A DNA stretch of 64,000 bases from Mauremys mutica. Taxonomy: Eukaryota > Chordata > Testudines > Geoemydidae. Below are positions 43,713-54,720 of this stretch, piece after piece; the first letter of the stretch is position 1; the number at the start of each line of letters is the position of its first letter. The notes below the pieces were generated by a model. The model was given only the letters and a program-made list of their open reading frames with translations, was not told the DNA's origin and searched no databases. The stretch lies in contig NC_059075.1 of NCBI RefSeq assembly GCF_020497125.1, positions 44,986,003-45,050,002 of the forward strand. Reading direction: 5' to 3'. The position numbers and the translations under genes were made by a program.

Positions 43713-46340
43713 TTGCACAAGTACCCAAACCATTATCAATTAAGAAATGTGGTTTGAAATGGTGGCCACAATTCCAAGACTTACAACTAATATTCTAGAA
43801 TGTGTAAGATAAGAGCTTCTTACATATAAAAATATGTTACGTTTTCCATCAGTAAATTTCATAGAGTTCTATTCATAATAATTATTTACAATTCATAGTA
43901 GTAGGATTTTTTAATGAACATCAAGTGGAGTAGTACTGCTTGGCATCAAATGTTGGTAGCACAATATAATTCAGATCACAATTTTTTTTTATGACCAGCA
44001 CCAGCTACTTAAAACTACCTGTGTATTATGTTGACAGATGTCTAAATTGGCTGTGATGCTCTTGGCACCTAAGCCATTATTATGTGGAATAACTGACCTT
44101 TTATTAATGCTTGGTTTAATTATTTGGGAAAGCAATGTATTATACGTGATTCTTAGAGAGAGAGTTTTTTAAAAACAGCTTGTTTAAATAATCTCATTCT
44201 CTCTCTGTGTGTGCATGCGTGAACCATATCACTCAAATGGTGATATTCAAGAGTTTATAGGTTTTACTGATGAAGATAACAATTCCTATTTGAAAGGACA
44301 CTGACAAGAAAAAAACAAACATAAAAGCAACAAATCAAAACTAAAAATACCAAACATATTCTCCTTTGCCAAAATCTTTTCCCTTACTGGTTGCCCAACT
44401 TTCAATGTCCTATGTAAGGAAAGCCAATAATAATTTAAAAAAACAGCATAACATTTTCACAGGACTGTTGGGTGTTTCACTAGTAACCATGCTGCTAATA
44501 AGCTTTTTAAAAAAATAAAAATATAATCAAATATATTCTGGAATGGCAAATGAATGGAGGAGACAGGAAGTAGCCAAAGATGGACTGAGGAGAAAGAATG
44601 ACTAAGATATGTTCAGGTAAATTTGTATAATTTAATAAACAAATTAAAAATAGTTGAGGAGTCAATAAAAGTACTATGTCCTGAAGTACAGGTGATTTGG
44701 CAAACTATTTATGCTTTGCTAAAATAATTTTTTATAATTCTACCTGAAACTCTTTTCACACCTGTTCCTTGGCTAGTTGTACTCTATTAATTATTATCCA
44801 TTTACTGTAGAAAGCCCCAGCCCCAGTAGTCTGTGAAGGATGCTCACACCTGTGCAGAGGGCCAACATAAGACCTTTTGTTTTAATGGTACATAGATTCT
44901 GGACATCTCTATGAAGGAACAGGGCCCTAACAAGGCTGACTTAAGTAGCCCTGTGTGGCTCCAATAAGCTCCCTGCAACAGGAACAAGGACCAAAGACTC
45001 TAACAGAAGTAGGTCCTCTGACTCTACCCCTTTCCCTGCTGCAGGAGCCCTCTCTTTGCATTGTGTATGCACCCCCTGCACAGACACCTCTTGCACAGTG
45101 AGAACAGAATTTGTCTTTAAATGCCTATCATTTATTCAATATGTACATTAAGACGCAGATCCTACTCCCTTTGAAACTAAAAAATAAAAATATTCACACC
45201 ATCTGATGCTGCAAAGTAACTGTGCCAACACATGTCCTCAGAAATTCTCTCTTTTTAATATATCTGTCCTGAGCAAAGAATGAACCAACAGATGAGGGAA
45301 GCGTAGTGAAAAAAAAATCTGAACAGTTTCTTAGTCACCCAGCTCATTCATGGCATTTAATGAAATACAACTTTCCAGATTCCCAGAGATATTATTTCAT
45401 CTTAAAGAAAACTTACTTATTTTGTAATGTTTGTCTTCTGTGTTTGGAATGCAGTGGGGGAAAAATGCAAAAAAAACCCCAAAAATAAAGGAACCCAACA
45501 TGAATGCCTGTTGCAATTCCATAACTACATGAACATTACATGGTTGCATGAACATTACATGGTTGCATGCCAAGTAAAGGTGGCTGGCCAGGGTAAAATA
45601 GGGTAGAATGTAAGAACAGAAGTGACAGCAGAAGAGGAGGAAATTTCAGGGTTTGGAGAGGATACTCTGCTACCTGGTAGCTTCTTGGTGCAATGTAAAT
45701 TCAACAACAAAGACCATAAAACGACTTTAAAAATGAGATAATCCCCAGATGGATTTGGGTTCCCTATGGACCCCAAATAGACTGAATAATTTAGATAATT
45801 AAGGTTCAGGAAGGATGTTGGGTTTCTGGCCCTCTGAGAGGCAAGGCCAGATCACAGCTCTTGCATGGGGTGAGTGCTTAATGGCTGTACGTACCCCCTA
45901 TCTAAAGTCCCCTTATTCTCCCCCAGCTGCCTATCCCTATGACCTGATCCCAAAGGACAGAACCCAGGAATGTGGAATCAGATCATATCCGGTGCTAAGT
46001 CTAGGAGCAGCCAAGACTGGGCACAGAACCCAAAGAGATTCTATGGTGAGGTACGACTCGTAGCCCATAGAAGCCACTGAGGAGCAGGAGGGCTCTCTGC
46101 CTGCTTCAGGGAAGGGGAACTGTGTTTTTCTGTGAAGCTAGGGAGATGGAAGGGGCCATGTGTTCAGAGGTATCAGGAGCAGGAAGGGACATCAAACGTC
46201 TGTTGATTATAGTAAGAAAAGTAAAGACACTGAAAACCAGAACAGTATATCAAGGACCTGATTTTCAGCTCTTGAATGCAGAACCCTAGGGAAGAATTTG
46301 CTTGTCTTAAAGAGTAGTTATATGTGACAGTATTTCTCTG
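43713..46340. other. Intronic DNA, nothing clear
   Basis: Unrecognised AT-rich sequence. It includes a two-copy 19-bp tandem duplication at 45529-45566. Open frames at 45306-45488, 45815-46063 (+) and 45555-45776 (-) have no domain. Confidence 0.4.
45529..45566. repeat. Two tandem copies of a 19-bp unit
   Basis: The unit atgaacattacatggttgc occurs twice in a row with no difference. It is a recent local duplication. Confidence 0.95.
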
Positions 46341-47265
46341 CCATTTATAATGGTTATCCCTTTACAAATATTGAGGGCCAAGTGCACTGTTGCCCTGCAC
46401 CTTGTGTGCCCATTTACACCATCACAATGACTGCCCTGCACCTTTAAGCGGGGAGAGGAGGGGTAATTTGGCTGGATTGCCGAGCGAACGGAACAGTGCT
46501 TTATGGGGGAATGAAAACTGTTGCAAAAGGGATCAGTGTGGTCGCTGATTCATCCCCTAGGAATGCAGAATTTAAAAGGGGCAGCTCTGGGCCTGAAGCC
46601 TCCCTTTTACACAGAGCAGTCTGAAGTAGGACCCATCCTCCCTCCCCTTTAGGTGGTAAAATACCAGGTTTGGTCTAGACCCGCTGTGAGCATAACGCTA
46701 GCTGCCCTGTTTTTAGGGGGGCTGGGAAGGAATTTTTCCCTTACCACTATATTGGTCTAGGTGCAGGGGGTTTTTTTGGTTTGTTTTTTTGTTTGTTTTT
46801 TAAAACCTTCCCCACAGCAGGTTCAGCCAGGGCTCTCTCTGTTCATGCATGGCATGATGGGCGGTAGGCTATATGACACAACTCATTATTTAAGTGTAGG
46901 GCGGATGTCCAGTGCAGGTATTTCATAGGAAAGGTATACAGTGACCAGATAAATGGCTTGGAAAAGGACTTAAAAAGAAGTGTTCATTAAAGGAATGAAT
47001 GAGGAGTGGTTGGGGACTCCTATGATTGGTACAGCAGGGAGCCAACCCCCATTCTTATAGCCCACCTTAACCCTCCTATGAGGGGGATGGATGGTAAGTT
47101 CCTAGCAATGGATTTGCTGGAGGGACCTGGATGGATAAAGAGGGGGAGCTGGTAAAGCCCGCCAGGTAATTACAGAATAAACATGAGGTTACCTGCACTG
47201 TACACTTTTATCTGCTGGGTAGTCCCAGATATCTAATAATAAAGTTGCAGCCTGATTAAACCCAT
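46341..47265 (+). repeat. Unclassified repeat-like segment, possibly an LTR or retroposed 3' end
   Basis: This block is less AT-rich than its surroundings. It contains 'ccctgcacctttaagcgggg', a T/G low-complexity run (46765-46800) and, near its right end, 'taataataaagttgcagcct' with an AATAAA signal (47239-47244). The tail reads like a transcript 3' end or an LTR R-U5. No inverted ends, poly(A) or partner copy are visible in the window, so the class is unknown. Confidence 0.35.
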
Positions 47266-47647
47266 GTCAAATGTCTCCTGTCCTTCTTTGGAATAGCCAG
47301 ACAATGAGCTGCACCACTGAGCTCTTAGCAGTTCTATAAAGGTCAGTACTTTGGAAGCTATACTTAAAAAAAGAAAACAGAGAAGCATCTTTTGTAACCA
47401 GGAGTATTAGATGCAAAAAAATAATCTTTTCTCTTTGAACAGTGGCTTCCAAACAGTGTTAAGGCCATTTTAAATAGCATTCCTATGGTACTACAATAAT
47501 TGCATAGTGTTTAGGAGCTCTCTATGTGGAAGGACTTTTTAAAAAGTGAACTGTGACCAGGAAACATGCATGGAAGACTTTGTTTCCCCAAAGATAGAGG
47601 AGAGAGAATTTGGCACTGAATGTTTTTATAGACTAGTAGGGACTTAC

Positions 47648-47818
47648 TTGAGACAAAGCAGCATCCCGCTCTTCTATCACTGCATTCATTTCCTCAGCTG
47701 TTATATTCTTTCTACGCTCCTTGGTCCTGTGTATTCGATCCACAATTATAGCTCCATTCTTCTGTATAGCTATCCCTGTGTCTGCATTGTTTATTCTGTT
47801 CAGTAATTCCTGTAATGT
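47648..47818 (-). CDS. MIPOL1: MIPOL1 internal exon, coiled-coil segment (171 nt)
   Basis: The minus strand encodes 57 residues starting TLQELLNRINNADTGIAIQK, then NGAIIVDRI, and ending ITAEEMNAVIEERDAALSQ. This agrees almost residue for residue with the middle of vertebrate MIPOL1 as I recall it. The acceptor is ttggtag before 47818 (a weak pyrimidine tract) and the donor is CAA|gtaagt at 47648/47647. Phase 0 at both ends joins ATG of the microexon upstream (giving M-T-L-Q) and TGC of the 3072-3179 exon downstream. The unusual 'NNADTGIAIQKNG' segment interrupts the coiled-coil pattern and is the most distinctive part of the protein. Only conservative changes are seen. Confidence 0.97.
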
Positions 47819-48078
47819 CTACCAACAGCATTATATGTTAGTCAGACATGAAGTTTTAATATATTTTATTTAATATAGGGTTTTAATTAATAGGCACATG
47901 TGAATTGTAAATTGACTGAGTGAAGTTATTGAATTTTCATATTGCAGCAAAGATGTACATTATTAGTGTGTCAATTCTTCTTTTTTCCCACATCTTAGTT
48001 CTTGAAACCCACTCAATTGAACTTAAGCCTCTAAGATATAAGACTGACATCAAGAAATCTCCTCAGAGAATGGCTTAC
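47819..48078 (-). other. MIPOL1: MIPOL1 short intron (260 bp)
   Basis: Bounded by gtaagc after the microexon and ttggtag before the 171-nt exon on the minus strand. It is unusually short for this gene, whose other visible introns are 5.2 and 44.5 kb. Sequence is AT-rich with no repeat. Confidence 0.92.
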
Positions 48079-48112
48079 CATGTCATTTTCTTCAGGGTTA
48101 ATATTTTCTAGC
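48079..48112 (-). CDS. MIPOL1: MIPOL1 microexon (34 nt)
   Basis: On the minus strand: acceptor ttttctag, then one base completing a codon, then LENINPEENDM, then donor ATG|gtaagc. The 34 nt are one base plus eleven codons. The previous exon ends with GA, so the junction codon is GAG (Glu), giving SLKE-LENINPEENDM. From memory human MIPOL1 has SLKV-LENINPEENDM at this place. Skipping it would shift the frame, so it should be constitutive. Confidence 0.96.
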
Positions 48113-50207
48113 CTAGAAAAAAGGGACACAGAAAGCCTGATCAGTAGCATTTCCTTAGTGCAGCAAAATGAGTTCGCTTTTTAAATCTTTAGAACCTCAA
48201 GTAATTTCATTCTACTAGTCTTTAGAGTCAACCATGACACTGAACATATTAAAGTGCCACCTGCTCGACTCCATCTTTCAATAATGCTCCATATCTTCAG
48301 CACTGACTTCAGACTGTTAAGTTATTAATGTTTACTGCTATATATGACTACAAGGATCAATTGTTCATATGTGCTTAGATGAAGAAAGTTCCCTAGTGAT
48401 AGAAAGCACTGGTGCTCTTATTTTATTTATTTCTGGACTTACAACTTTAACCTGAAATTATATTCTTGTTGTCTTTATTGCACCTCAAAATGAAATGGGA
48501 CAGTAGGTTTGTGGGGGTGGGGGAAGAAAGGGTTGTTTTAACAAAACGTAATTCTTCCCCTCCACCTAGGAGGACAAACATTATAGTTAAACCTTACTTA
48601 GAAATTTTGTTTTATCCTATCATAAAATATAGGAATTAATTTAAGCCTCCGGTGGTGCCCTTCCTTAATTCTGGAACAAAAATATTGAACTCTTTCTTTC
48701 CTTGTTTCGCTGGCACATTTACTCATATGTAAAGAAGCAATAAACAGTTTTACAGTTTTGCCGAACAACTACAATTGTGCTCTGCAATAACAATGAGTAA
48801 TAGCACGAATTTCTGCACACAGAGGTGATTAAACAGGAAATTACACTTTTTTCTATAATAATTAAAAAGTTAATTATAATTAACATCTAAACATCTGATT
48901 ATTTACAGAACATTTGGGGGTCCAAAATACAGAGATTAACACCTTGTTAAAAATAAGCTTAAACATTAAAGAAGTGCAGTCTCACCCAGTTCATGGATAC
49001 TTAAGCAAGTGGTGGATCCAGCACATACTAAGTAGCTTAAGAAAAAGCAGTTCTGGCAGAGGCTGTAATGTAACATTTCAAAAACAGATACTGTAATCAT
49101 CAAACTTCCAATGTCTGCCAAAGAACTAGGTATAATTTGTTCTGTGATGCTGTTGTCAGAGATCACCCTTCAAACATCCCTCTGCCACACAGCAATTGAC
49201 AGTGTACTAACTCTGTGCCTTTGAATGCACTAGTCTTCATGACCCTAAATATGGTATAGCCTCTTATGCACACGAGGCTAGGAAATCAACCCATTCTTGC
49301 CATCTGACCTTTGACATTTAATACTAGTGCACTTACCTAGTATGGTAATTAGTGAATTTCCTCTGTGCTTTTTGATCAATTTGTACAAGTTCATAGTCAG
49401 ACAAAGCCACCTGAATTCTTGTAATCAAGGGAAGCAATTCAGAAAGGAATGTTCTATTTCTGCTGTATAGTGGAACACATTTATTTGGGAGGTTCTGAGC
49501 AGATGGTATTCCCAGCATACCCCAAAACAGTAAACATGTGCTGAGTAGATTTGAACCTTATCTCTTTGATGAGATTTGACCTTATTAACAAGTTTACACA
49601 CAAAATGTAAACTCCAGCCTGAACTGTCACTCCTAGCTTGGTTATCCCTAGAGTTCCTCCTTTAAAACAGATCAGTCCAAGTCCCTACATTCCTCTTACT
49701 AATGGGGCCATCGTCATTTCCAGAGCAGGCAAATGATCTACGCCTGCCACTGTGAGTCAGCAGGGTTCAACTGGCATCTCCCTATGTGTTCCAACACCTG
49801 CTAACAGGGTGGGTCAACAGTAGAACTCAGCCAACTAGAAGGAAAAAATGAGTATTATTACCCTTTGTGGGTAAGGCTACCTCCTAGATCTGATTTTGGG
49901 CCAGATTTATGGGCAGTGATACTTAAGAAACTTGTACAACTCAATTGACTAACAGAGCACACATTAAAGGCAGCCATACTATTGCAAAGGGATCTAGTTT
50001 TATTTTAACCCATTGGGCAACTGGCATTTCTCAGCTTTTTTCTCTAATATAATCATCAAGTATAAACAACAAAGCATGAATGCAAATTGCCAACTCTCAG
50101 TACCAAGAGGTTGAATACAAATGTAGAAAAGTAATGGGGAGCATTTCTGTCTGGAAAAACGCAGGTTGTTTACCATGTAAAAATCAGCAGCTCCACCAAG
50201 AAAAAAT

Positions 50208-50389
50208 AGCAGAGTGTCCTGTGGCACCTTATAGACTAACAGATGTATTGGAGCATGAGCTGCATCCGACGAAGTGGGTATTCACCCACGAAAGCTCATG
50301 CTCCAATACGTCTGTTAGTCTATAAGGTGCCACAGGACTCTTTGCTGCTTTTACAGATCCAGACTAACACGTCTACCCCTCTGATACCA
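50208..50389 (+). mobile_element. Penelope-like palindromic repeat
   Basis: The arms 50208-50260 and 50294-50349 are near-perfect inverted copies: 44 of the first 45 positions match and a small indel follows. They are separated by 33 bp carrying a second small hairpin. The right arm is followed by 'cagatccagactaacacgtc' and 'tacccctctgatacc', the tail of a repeat I recall as very common in turtles. The core looks like a hammerhead ribozyme, which is known in Penelope-like retroelements. Assignment to Penelope is therefore an inference from the motif, not from a coding region. Confidence 0.6.
50266..50303 (+). ncRNA. Hammerhead-ribozyme-like core
   Basis: CCGACGA (50266-50272; consensus CUGANGA, here with C at the second place) is followed by a stem II of six pairs (50274-50279 with 50284-50289, loop ATTC), then GAAA (50290-50293). 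A stem III of two GC pairs with loop TCAT (50294-50301) comes next, and then T-C, with the expected cleavage after C50303. Order and spacing match a hammerhead with minimal stem III. The U4-to-C change and a weak stem I make activity of this single copy doubtful. Confidence 0.5.
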
Positions 50390-51229
50390 AGAAAAAAGTT
50401 TATAAGGGAAGCTTCATGAGAATAGTTTTTTCTAATTAAGTCTTTCCTACCAGTTATCTCTGATACAGAAACCACATTTACTCTAGGGGATTAGAGTAAG
50501 AAAAAATGCCTATTGCTTCAGCTAATAAAAATACCCAAAGAGAGGCAGATATCCATTTTGCCCCAGAGAAAAGAAACAGTTAATGAGGTTTCCTACTAAA
50601 GTCAAATATTTAAAAAGTAGCAACTAAGTACAATGCAAAATCTATTGAATTTACTTTATGTGGTACAAACTTACAGATACTATACTTGCTACTGTGAAAT
50701 ACTGTCTGTTCGCAGTGATACAACATATTATGGGGCTGAACTCAAGTTGCAGCACAATTTCCAGAATTGCAAACATTTGGAACAATACTCAATTTTCATT
50801 CTGCAAAGAAGGACCAATTCTAGGGCTCATACTGGGGAAACAGAGCCAGATATATCATCCTGATATTCTTTACCTGCCTGATACATGGAGCCCTTTAGTG
50901 GCTTCATACAAACAGACATGCTTAGGGCTTTCTCTGGCTCCCTGGAGCAATGGTTCCCAACCTTTTTCTGTTAGAACACCTCTCTTCTGCCAGTTCAGCA
51001 GATGTCATCTTCCCTTTCTCTCCGGCTATTTTCTCTTACTACTTCTTTTCTCAGATGCTTCCCTCCCCACACATACTTCTTATCGCTCTTTTCTGTATAC
51101 TTTTTCTTTATTTCCCTTTTTAACTTATTGCTCTTTCATATGTGCTTTGCTTGCTCTTCTTCCCTTATGCCCCCATACCCTCCTTCTTTCTAGTACTCTG
51201 TTCCCCTTCCCCATATCCCCTTGCACCAG

Positions 51230-51353
51230 CAGGGTGACCAGACAGCAAGTGTGAAAAATTGGGACAGGGTGTGTGTGGTAATAGGAGCCTATACAAGAAA
51301 AAGACCCAAAAATCGGGACTGTCCCTATAAAATCAGGACATCTGGTCACCCTA
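51230..51353. mobile_element. hAT-like miniature element (124 bp) with perfect 8-bp target duplication
   Basis: The left end CAGGGTGACCAGACAGC and the right end ATCTGGTCACCCTA are inverted repeats. TGCACCAG flanks the element exactly (51222-51229 and 51354-51361). Internal text 'cccaaaaatcgggactgtcc' matches a turtle miniature family that I recall with GGGTGACCAGATGTCC-type ends. It is non-coding. Confidence 0.92.
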
Positions 51354-51654
51354 TGCACCAGAAGCCTTTATGCTGCTGTTGTGAGAGTTGTCTGTTGGTG
51401 AAACCCAGGCTGAACAAGAGCCATGAAAGGAGTAAATCTGCTGCCTGAGCCTGACACTTGGAACTATACAAAGCTGCTCTTGCAGCGTGCTCCATTAGAG
51501 TCCACAACAGAAGCAAAGAGGGAAGGGGAATGGCTTACAAGAAGCTAACTACTGTTTTATCTTCAGATACAGCAGCACATTTGCAGAGAGAAAGAGTGAG
51601 TGTGTATTGGGGAGCATCTGGGTCCTGCATCTTTCCACACTAAACCTCTGCATT

Positions 51655-51855
51655 CATAACAGTGTAAGAATGGCCATACTGCATCAGACCAATGGTCCAT
51701 TGAGCCCACTCTCCCATCTTCTGACAGTGGCCAGTGCCAGATGCTTCGGAGGAGTGAACAGAACAGGGCAATTTATTGAGGGATCCAGCCTCTTTCATCG
51801 TGTCCCAGCTTCTGGCAGTCGAGGTCCAGGGACATCCAGAGCATGGTGTTGTGCC
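51655..51855 (-). mobile_element. CR1 LINE 3' end fragment
   Basis: 'gtgtaagaatggccatactg', 'catcagaccaatggtccatt' and 'cttctgacagtggccagtgc' match the same 3' end type as 25923-26096. It is a separate, more diverged copy. The segment beyond 51860 belongs to another part of CR1. Confidence 0.75.
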
Positions 51856-51859
51856 TTTA

Positions 51860-52510
51860 GTCTGAACCTCTATTATGGTGTTTTTAAGAAGTTTCCATAC
51901 AGCTTGCAGGGATTTCATTCATGACTTTAATTTCCTCCTCATTTTTGTGTAGTTCCTCTTTTTGAAGTTAAATGCTACTGTGGTGGGTTTCTTTGGTATT
52001 TTCCACCCTACAGAGATATTAAGTTTAATTACACTATAGTTGCTATTACTAAGCGATTCAGCTACATTCACCTCTTGGACCAGACCTTGTGTGCCACTTA
52101 GGACTAACTCAAGAATTGTTTCTCCCCTGTGGGTTCCAAGAATAGCTGTTCCAAGAAGCAGTCATTAATGGTGTCTGGAAATTTTATCTCTATATCCTGT
52201 CCTGAGGTGACATGTACCCAGTTAATATACGGATAGTTGAAATTCCCCATTATTATTGAGTTTTCTGTTTTTGTAGCCTCTCTGATCTCCCTAAGCATTT
52301 CCCAAACGCTGTCACCATCCTGGTCAGGTGGTCAGTAGTATTTTTCTACTGCTATACTCATATTAATCCAGCATGAAATTGAGATTCTATGGAATAGTTT
52401 GATTAATTTAAGATTTTTTACTACATTTGACTCTATGCTTTCCTTCACATATAATGTCATTCCCTCACCAGCATTACCTACTCTATCATTCCACTGGCAC
52501 ACTCTGTGGT
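51860..52510 (-). mobile_element. CR1 LINE endonuclease-region fragment
   Basis: The minus frame 52104-52298 contains 'SIIMGNFNYPYINWVHVTSG' and 'NDCFLEQLFLEPTGEKQFLS'. This is the C-terminal part of the CR1 apurinic/apyrimidinic-type endonuclease, where the family reads LGDFNYPDIxW; the D of GDFN is changed to N. Sequence on both sides is decayed coding region. It may belong to the same insertion as 51655-51855 with the middle deleted, or to a different one. Confidence 0.8.
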
Positions 52511-52664
52511 TGGAAACACTAGACGGGTTTGCTCACTAGAGCTGGCATTTTTTGACATAATGTTTTTTCACTGGAAAAAAGCGGATTTGTCTAAATGTAT
52601 CGGTTTCAATAAAACTTTTGTTGGGATGGGTCCAGAATGCAGTTTCTGGTCAGACATACACACA

Positions 52665-52745
52665 CACCCAATAGTAGTTAGAGCACTCTCCTGGGATGCA
52701 GGAGACTCAGGTTCAAGTCCCTGTTCTGCCTCTGGAAACAGTAGA
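52665..52745 (+). mobile_element. tRNA-derived SINE head (MIR-like)
   Basis: 'tagtagttagagcactctcc' resembles an A box and 'caggttcaagtccctgttct' a B box, about 30 bp apart. This is the usual head of MIR-type SINEs in amniotes. The core and tail downstream are not recognisable. Confidence 0.6.
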
Positions 52746-53066
52746 GGAAGAGAGAAAGATAAAAAAAGGATAAAAAATACAAAGGAAAAGAGAAAGAGAA
52801 TGAGAAATTGAAATAGTTCTTCCTAAATTAAGAATGACTTTTGCATAAAAAAGGAGTAGGAGAGTAATGCACATAATTTTTTTCGCACTTCCACTGTAAT
52901 TAGTAGATATTTTGCTAAAAGAAATGTCTAGTGGACACAAAGATTCAATTGATTTCCTATACAGTGCAACTTCTGACCGACAACCTTGTACTCCATGTGA
53001 TGAACCCCCTGTATGAAATGTCACACTTCCTTGATTTATCTCTGAATAAATCAATAGTGGATCTTT

Positions 53067-53118
53067 TTCTTTCTTTCTTTTTTTTCTTTTCTATCTTTTC
53101 TTTTCTTTTTTTTTCCCA
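53067..53118. repeat. Polypyrimidine (TTTC)n run
   Basis: A nearly pure C/T tract of irregular TTTC and TTCT units. Confidence 0.9.
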
Positions 53119-53355
53119 ACCAGAATCATTCACCTTGTTCTCCATCTGGGGAGAAAAACATGACCTCGTTTGATCATTTTTTTTTAAACCTACACATACA
53201 GCTGGAATATTGAGACTATTGCTGTCCTCTTACATTCTATCACATTGAAATTCATGTTAAGATTTACCACATATTCACTTTTGAGTTCTATCAGGTTTCC
53301 CTTGGCTTCCAATAAACAGCCATCTTTTTACACATAGCAGAAAAAAAATACATAC

Positions 53356-53485
53356 TCTTTAAGAGACTGCTCCAAATGCTTGGCTCGAAGAAGTGCTTCA
53401 TCTCGCTCTTCATTGGCTAACCTAAGTCTAGCCATGACAGCTTCATCACGTTCTCGTTGAGCAGTATAAACTTCTTCCACGAGTG
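53356..53485 (-). CDS. MIPOL1: MIPOL1 internal exon, coiled-coil segment (130 nt)
   Basis: The minus strand reads (A)LVEEVYTAQRERDEAVMARL, then 'RLANEERDEALLRAKHLEQSLK(E)'. From memory human MIPOL1 has the matching ALVEEVYFAQKERDEAVMSRL stretch. The acceptor is gtttttgcag before 53485, and the donor is AAAGA|gtatgt at 53356/53355. The exon begins two bases into a codon (CA, needing a preceding G for Ala) and ends with two bases (GA), which the microexon completes to GAG. The charged repeat 'ERDEA' appears twice, 17 residues apart, typical of a coiled coil. The upstream exon, expected to end with a lone G, was not found up to position 64000. Confidence 0.97.
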
Positions 53486-54280
53486 CTGCAAAAACGACCA
53501 GCGTGTTTAGCACAGCTTTAGTTGTATCTTTACATGGGGCCCTATCTAATGCCTATTGAAATCAATGTTTTTTCCACTCACTTCAGTGTCCTTTGGATCA
53601 GGTTGTGACTGTACTTCCTATACAAAACATTTGTTAATGTAAAGATACCATAACAAGATTTTGTTTTACAGTTTTGAGAATATCAAAGCATTATTGCTAG
53701 TTAACATACCTAGAGGAACAAGGAAGAGACAAGGTGTCAAGATTGACCTTCAAACTCATCACACAGAACAAGGAAACCATCACTTGTGTGAAGCAGTGAC
53801 TCCGAATACAAAGCTAATTCCTGATGCTCACATTCATATCAGACCCCTTCTCTTACAGCAAGACATCAGATTAAGAGAAAGGATCTCCTGAAGTTGCTTT
53901 AACACCACACTTTAACCAGCCCCAAAGTGGTGCACAATTTAGCTCTTGCATGGTGCCTCTCTGGTATTACAAAGATAACATGGTCAGCATCCCTCTCTCC
54001 CTGTCAAGCCTTTACTTTATTGTTAATATATCATTCTATTATCTATTAAAGCATTCAGGAACCTTTGAGCATTAGGTGCCAATAAACTAAGATTTACTGT
54101 TAGTTTGCTCCCAAGGACAGAAACCTTCAAGTCATTCTTCACACTGGGCTTACTTTTTCTTCCTACATCTCCCTTGTCAACATGGCTAACACCATCTCTG
54201 GTTCACTGTCAGAATCCCTACCTCAACCCTGCTTCTGCTAAAATCTTTATTCACACACTTTCATCATTCCCACTCTCTAA
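53486..54280. other. Intronic DNA, nothing clear
   Basis: This is MIPOL1 intron upstream of the 53356-53485 exon. No recognised repeat. The open frame at 53661-53891 (+) has no domain. Confidence 0.4.
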
Positions 54281-54282
54281 TA

Positions 54283-54720
54283 TTGCAGAGCTCTCTTTGC
54301 AGTCATCCTAAATCCCTATTCTCAACTTCAAGGCACTCAGGATGCTGCAGTGAGACTACTTTTATTCCAAGAAGAAGGACTATATCCTCTACCATTGGCA
54401 CTGGAATTGAATCTCCAAATTCAAATCAAAATTTATTCCCCTGGGTTTCAAAGTTCTCCATGGGCCCCTTTCACTCTAATGAACTAATCTTTAATTCACA
54501 TAGTTCTTCTGCACCCAACTCTGATGCCTCCAAATGCTGGCATGTTTTCCAGTATTCTCAAGATTCTGCTGAGTCAAAGGCTATTGCATTTGTACTTCCC
54601 CCTCTATCTGGAATTCCCTCCCATTCTCTGAGTCATGGATGAGTCATTTCCTTTCTTCAAGTCTCACCTTAAATAGATCCTATTCACTTTAGCCTAGAGC
54701 CAACTCTGCTGCTTTTTCTA
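54283..54720 (+). mobile_element. Old L2-like LINE 3' ORF remnant
   Basis: One plus frame reads 'SIWNSLPFSESWMSHFLSSS' at about 54605-54665. This resembles the conserved C-terminal 'LWNSLPxxLRxxxSLxxFK' phrase of L2/CR1-clade LINEs. The preceding text has the order of the L2 C-terminal coding region ('cactcaggatgctgc', 'caaatcaaaatttattc', 'gttctccatgggccc'), but the frame is broken. No ends are defined. Confidence 0.45.

Larger units (their letters stand above)
3180..47647 (-). other. MIPOL1: MIPOL1 large intron (about 44.5 kb)
   Basis: This interval separates two consecutive MIPOL1 coding exons. On the minus strand it starts with gtaagt at 47647 and ends with ttgcag at 3180. It holds most of the mobile elements of the window. 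No further exon fitting the known protein order is needed or seen, because the peptides on either side are adjacent in MIPOL1. Confidence 0.9.
48113..53355 (-). other. MIPOL1: MIPOL1 intron (5.2 kb)
   Basis: From gtatgt after the exon at 53356-53485 to ttttctag before the microexon. It holds a Penelope-like palindrome, a hAT miniature element, a CR1 fragment and a SINE fragment. The first 2.1 kb (48113-50207) shows nothing recognised. Confidence 0.92.

Noticed and set aside
50658..51254. 198-codon plus-strand open frame rich in Ser, Leu and Phe
   Set aside because: It is pyrimidine-rich low-complexity sequence ending in a miniature element, with no domain and no splice or promoter context.
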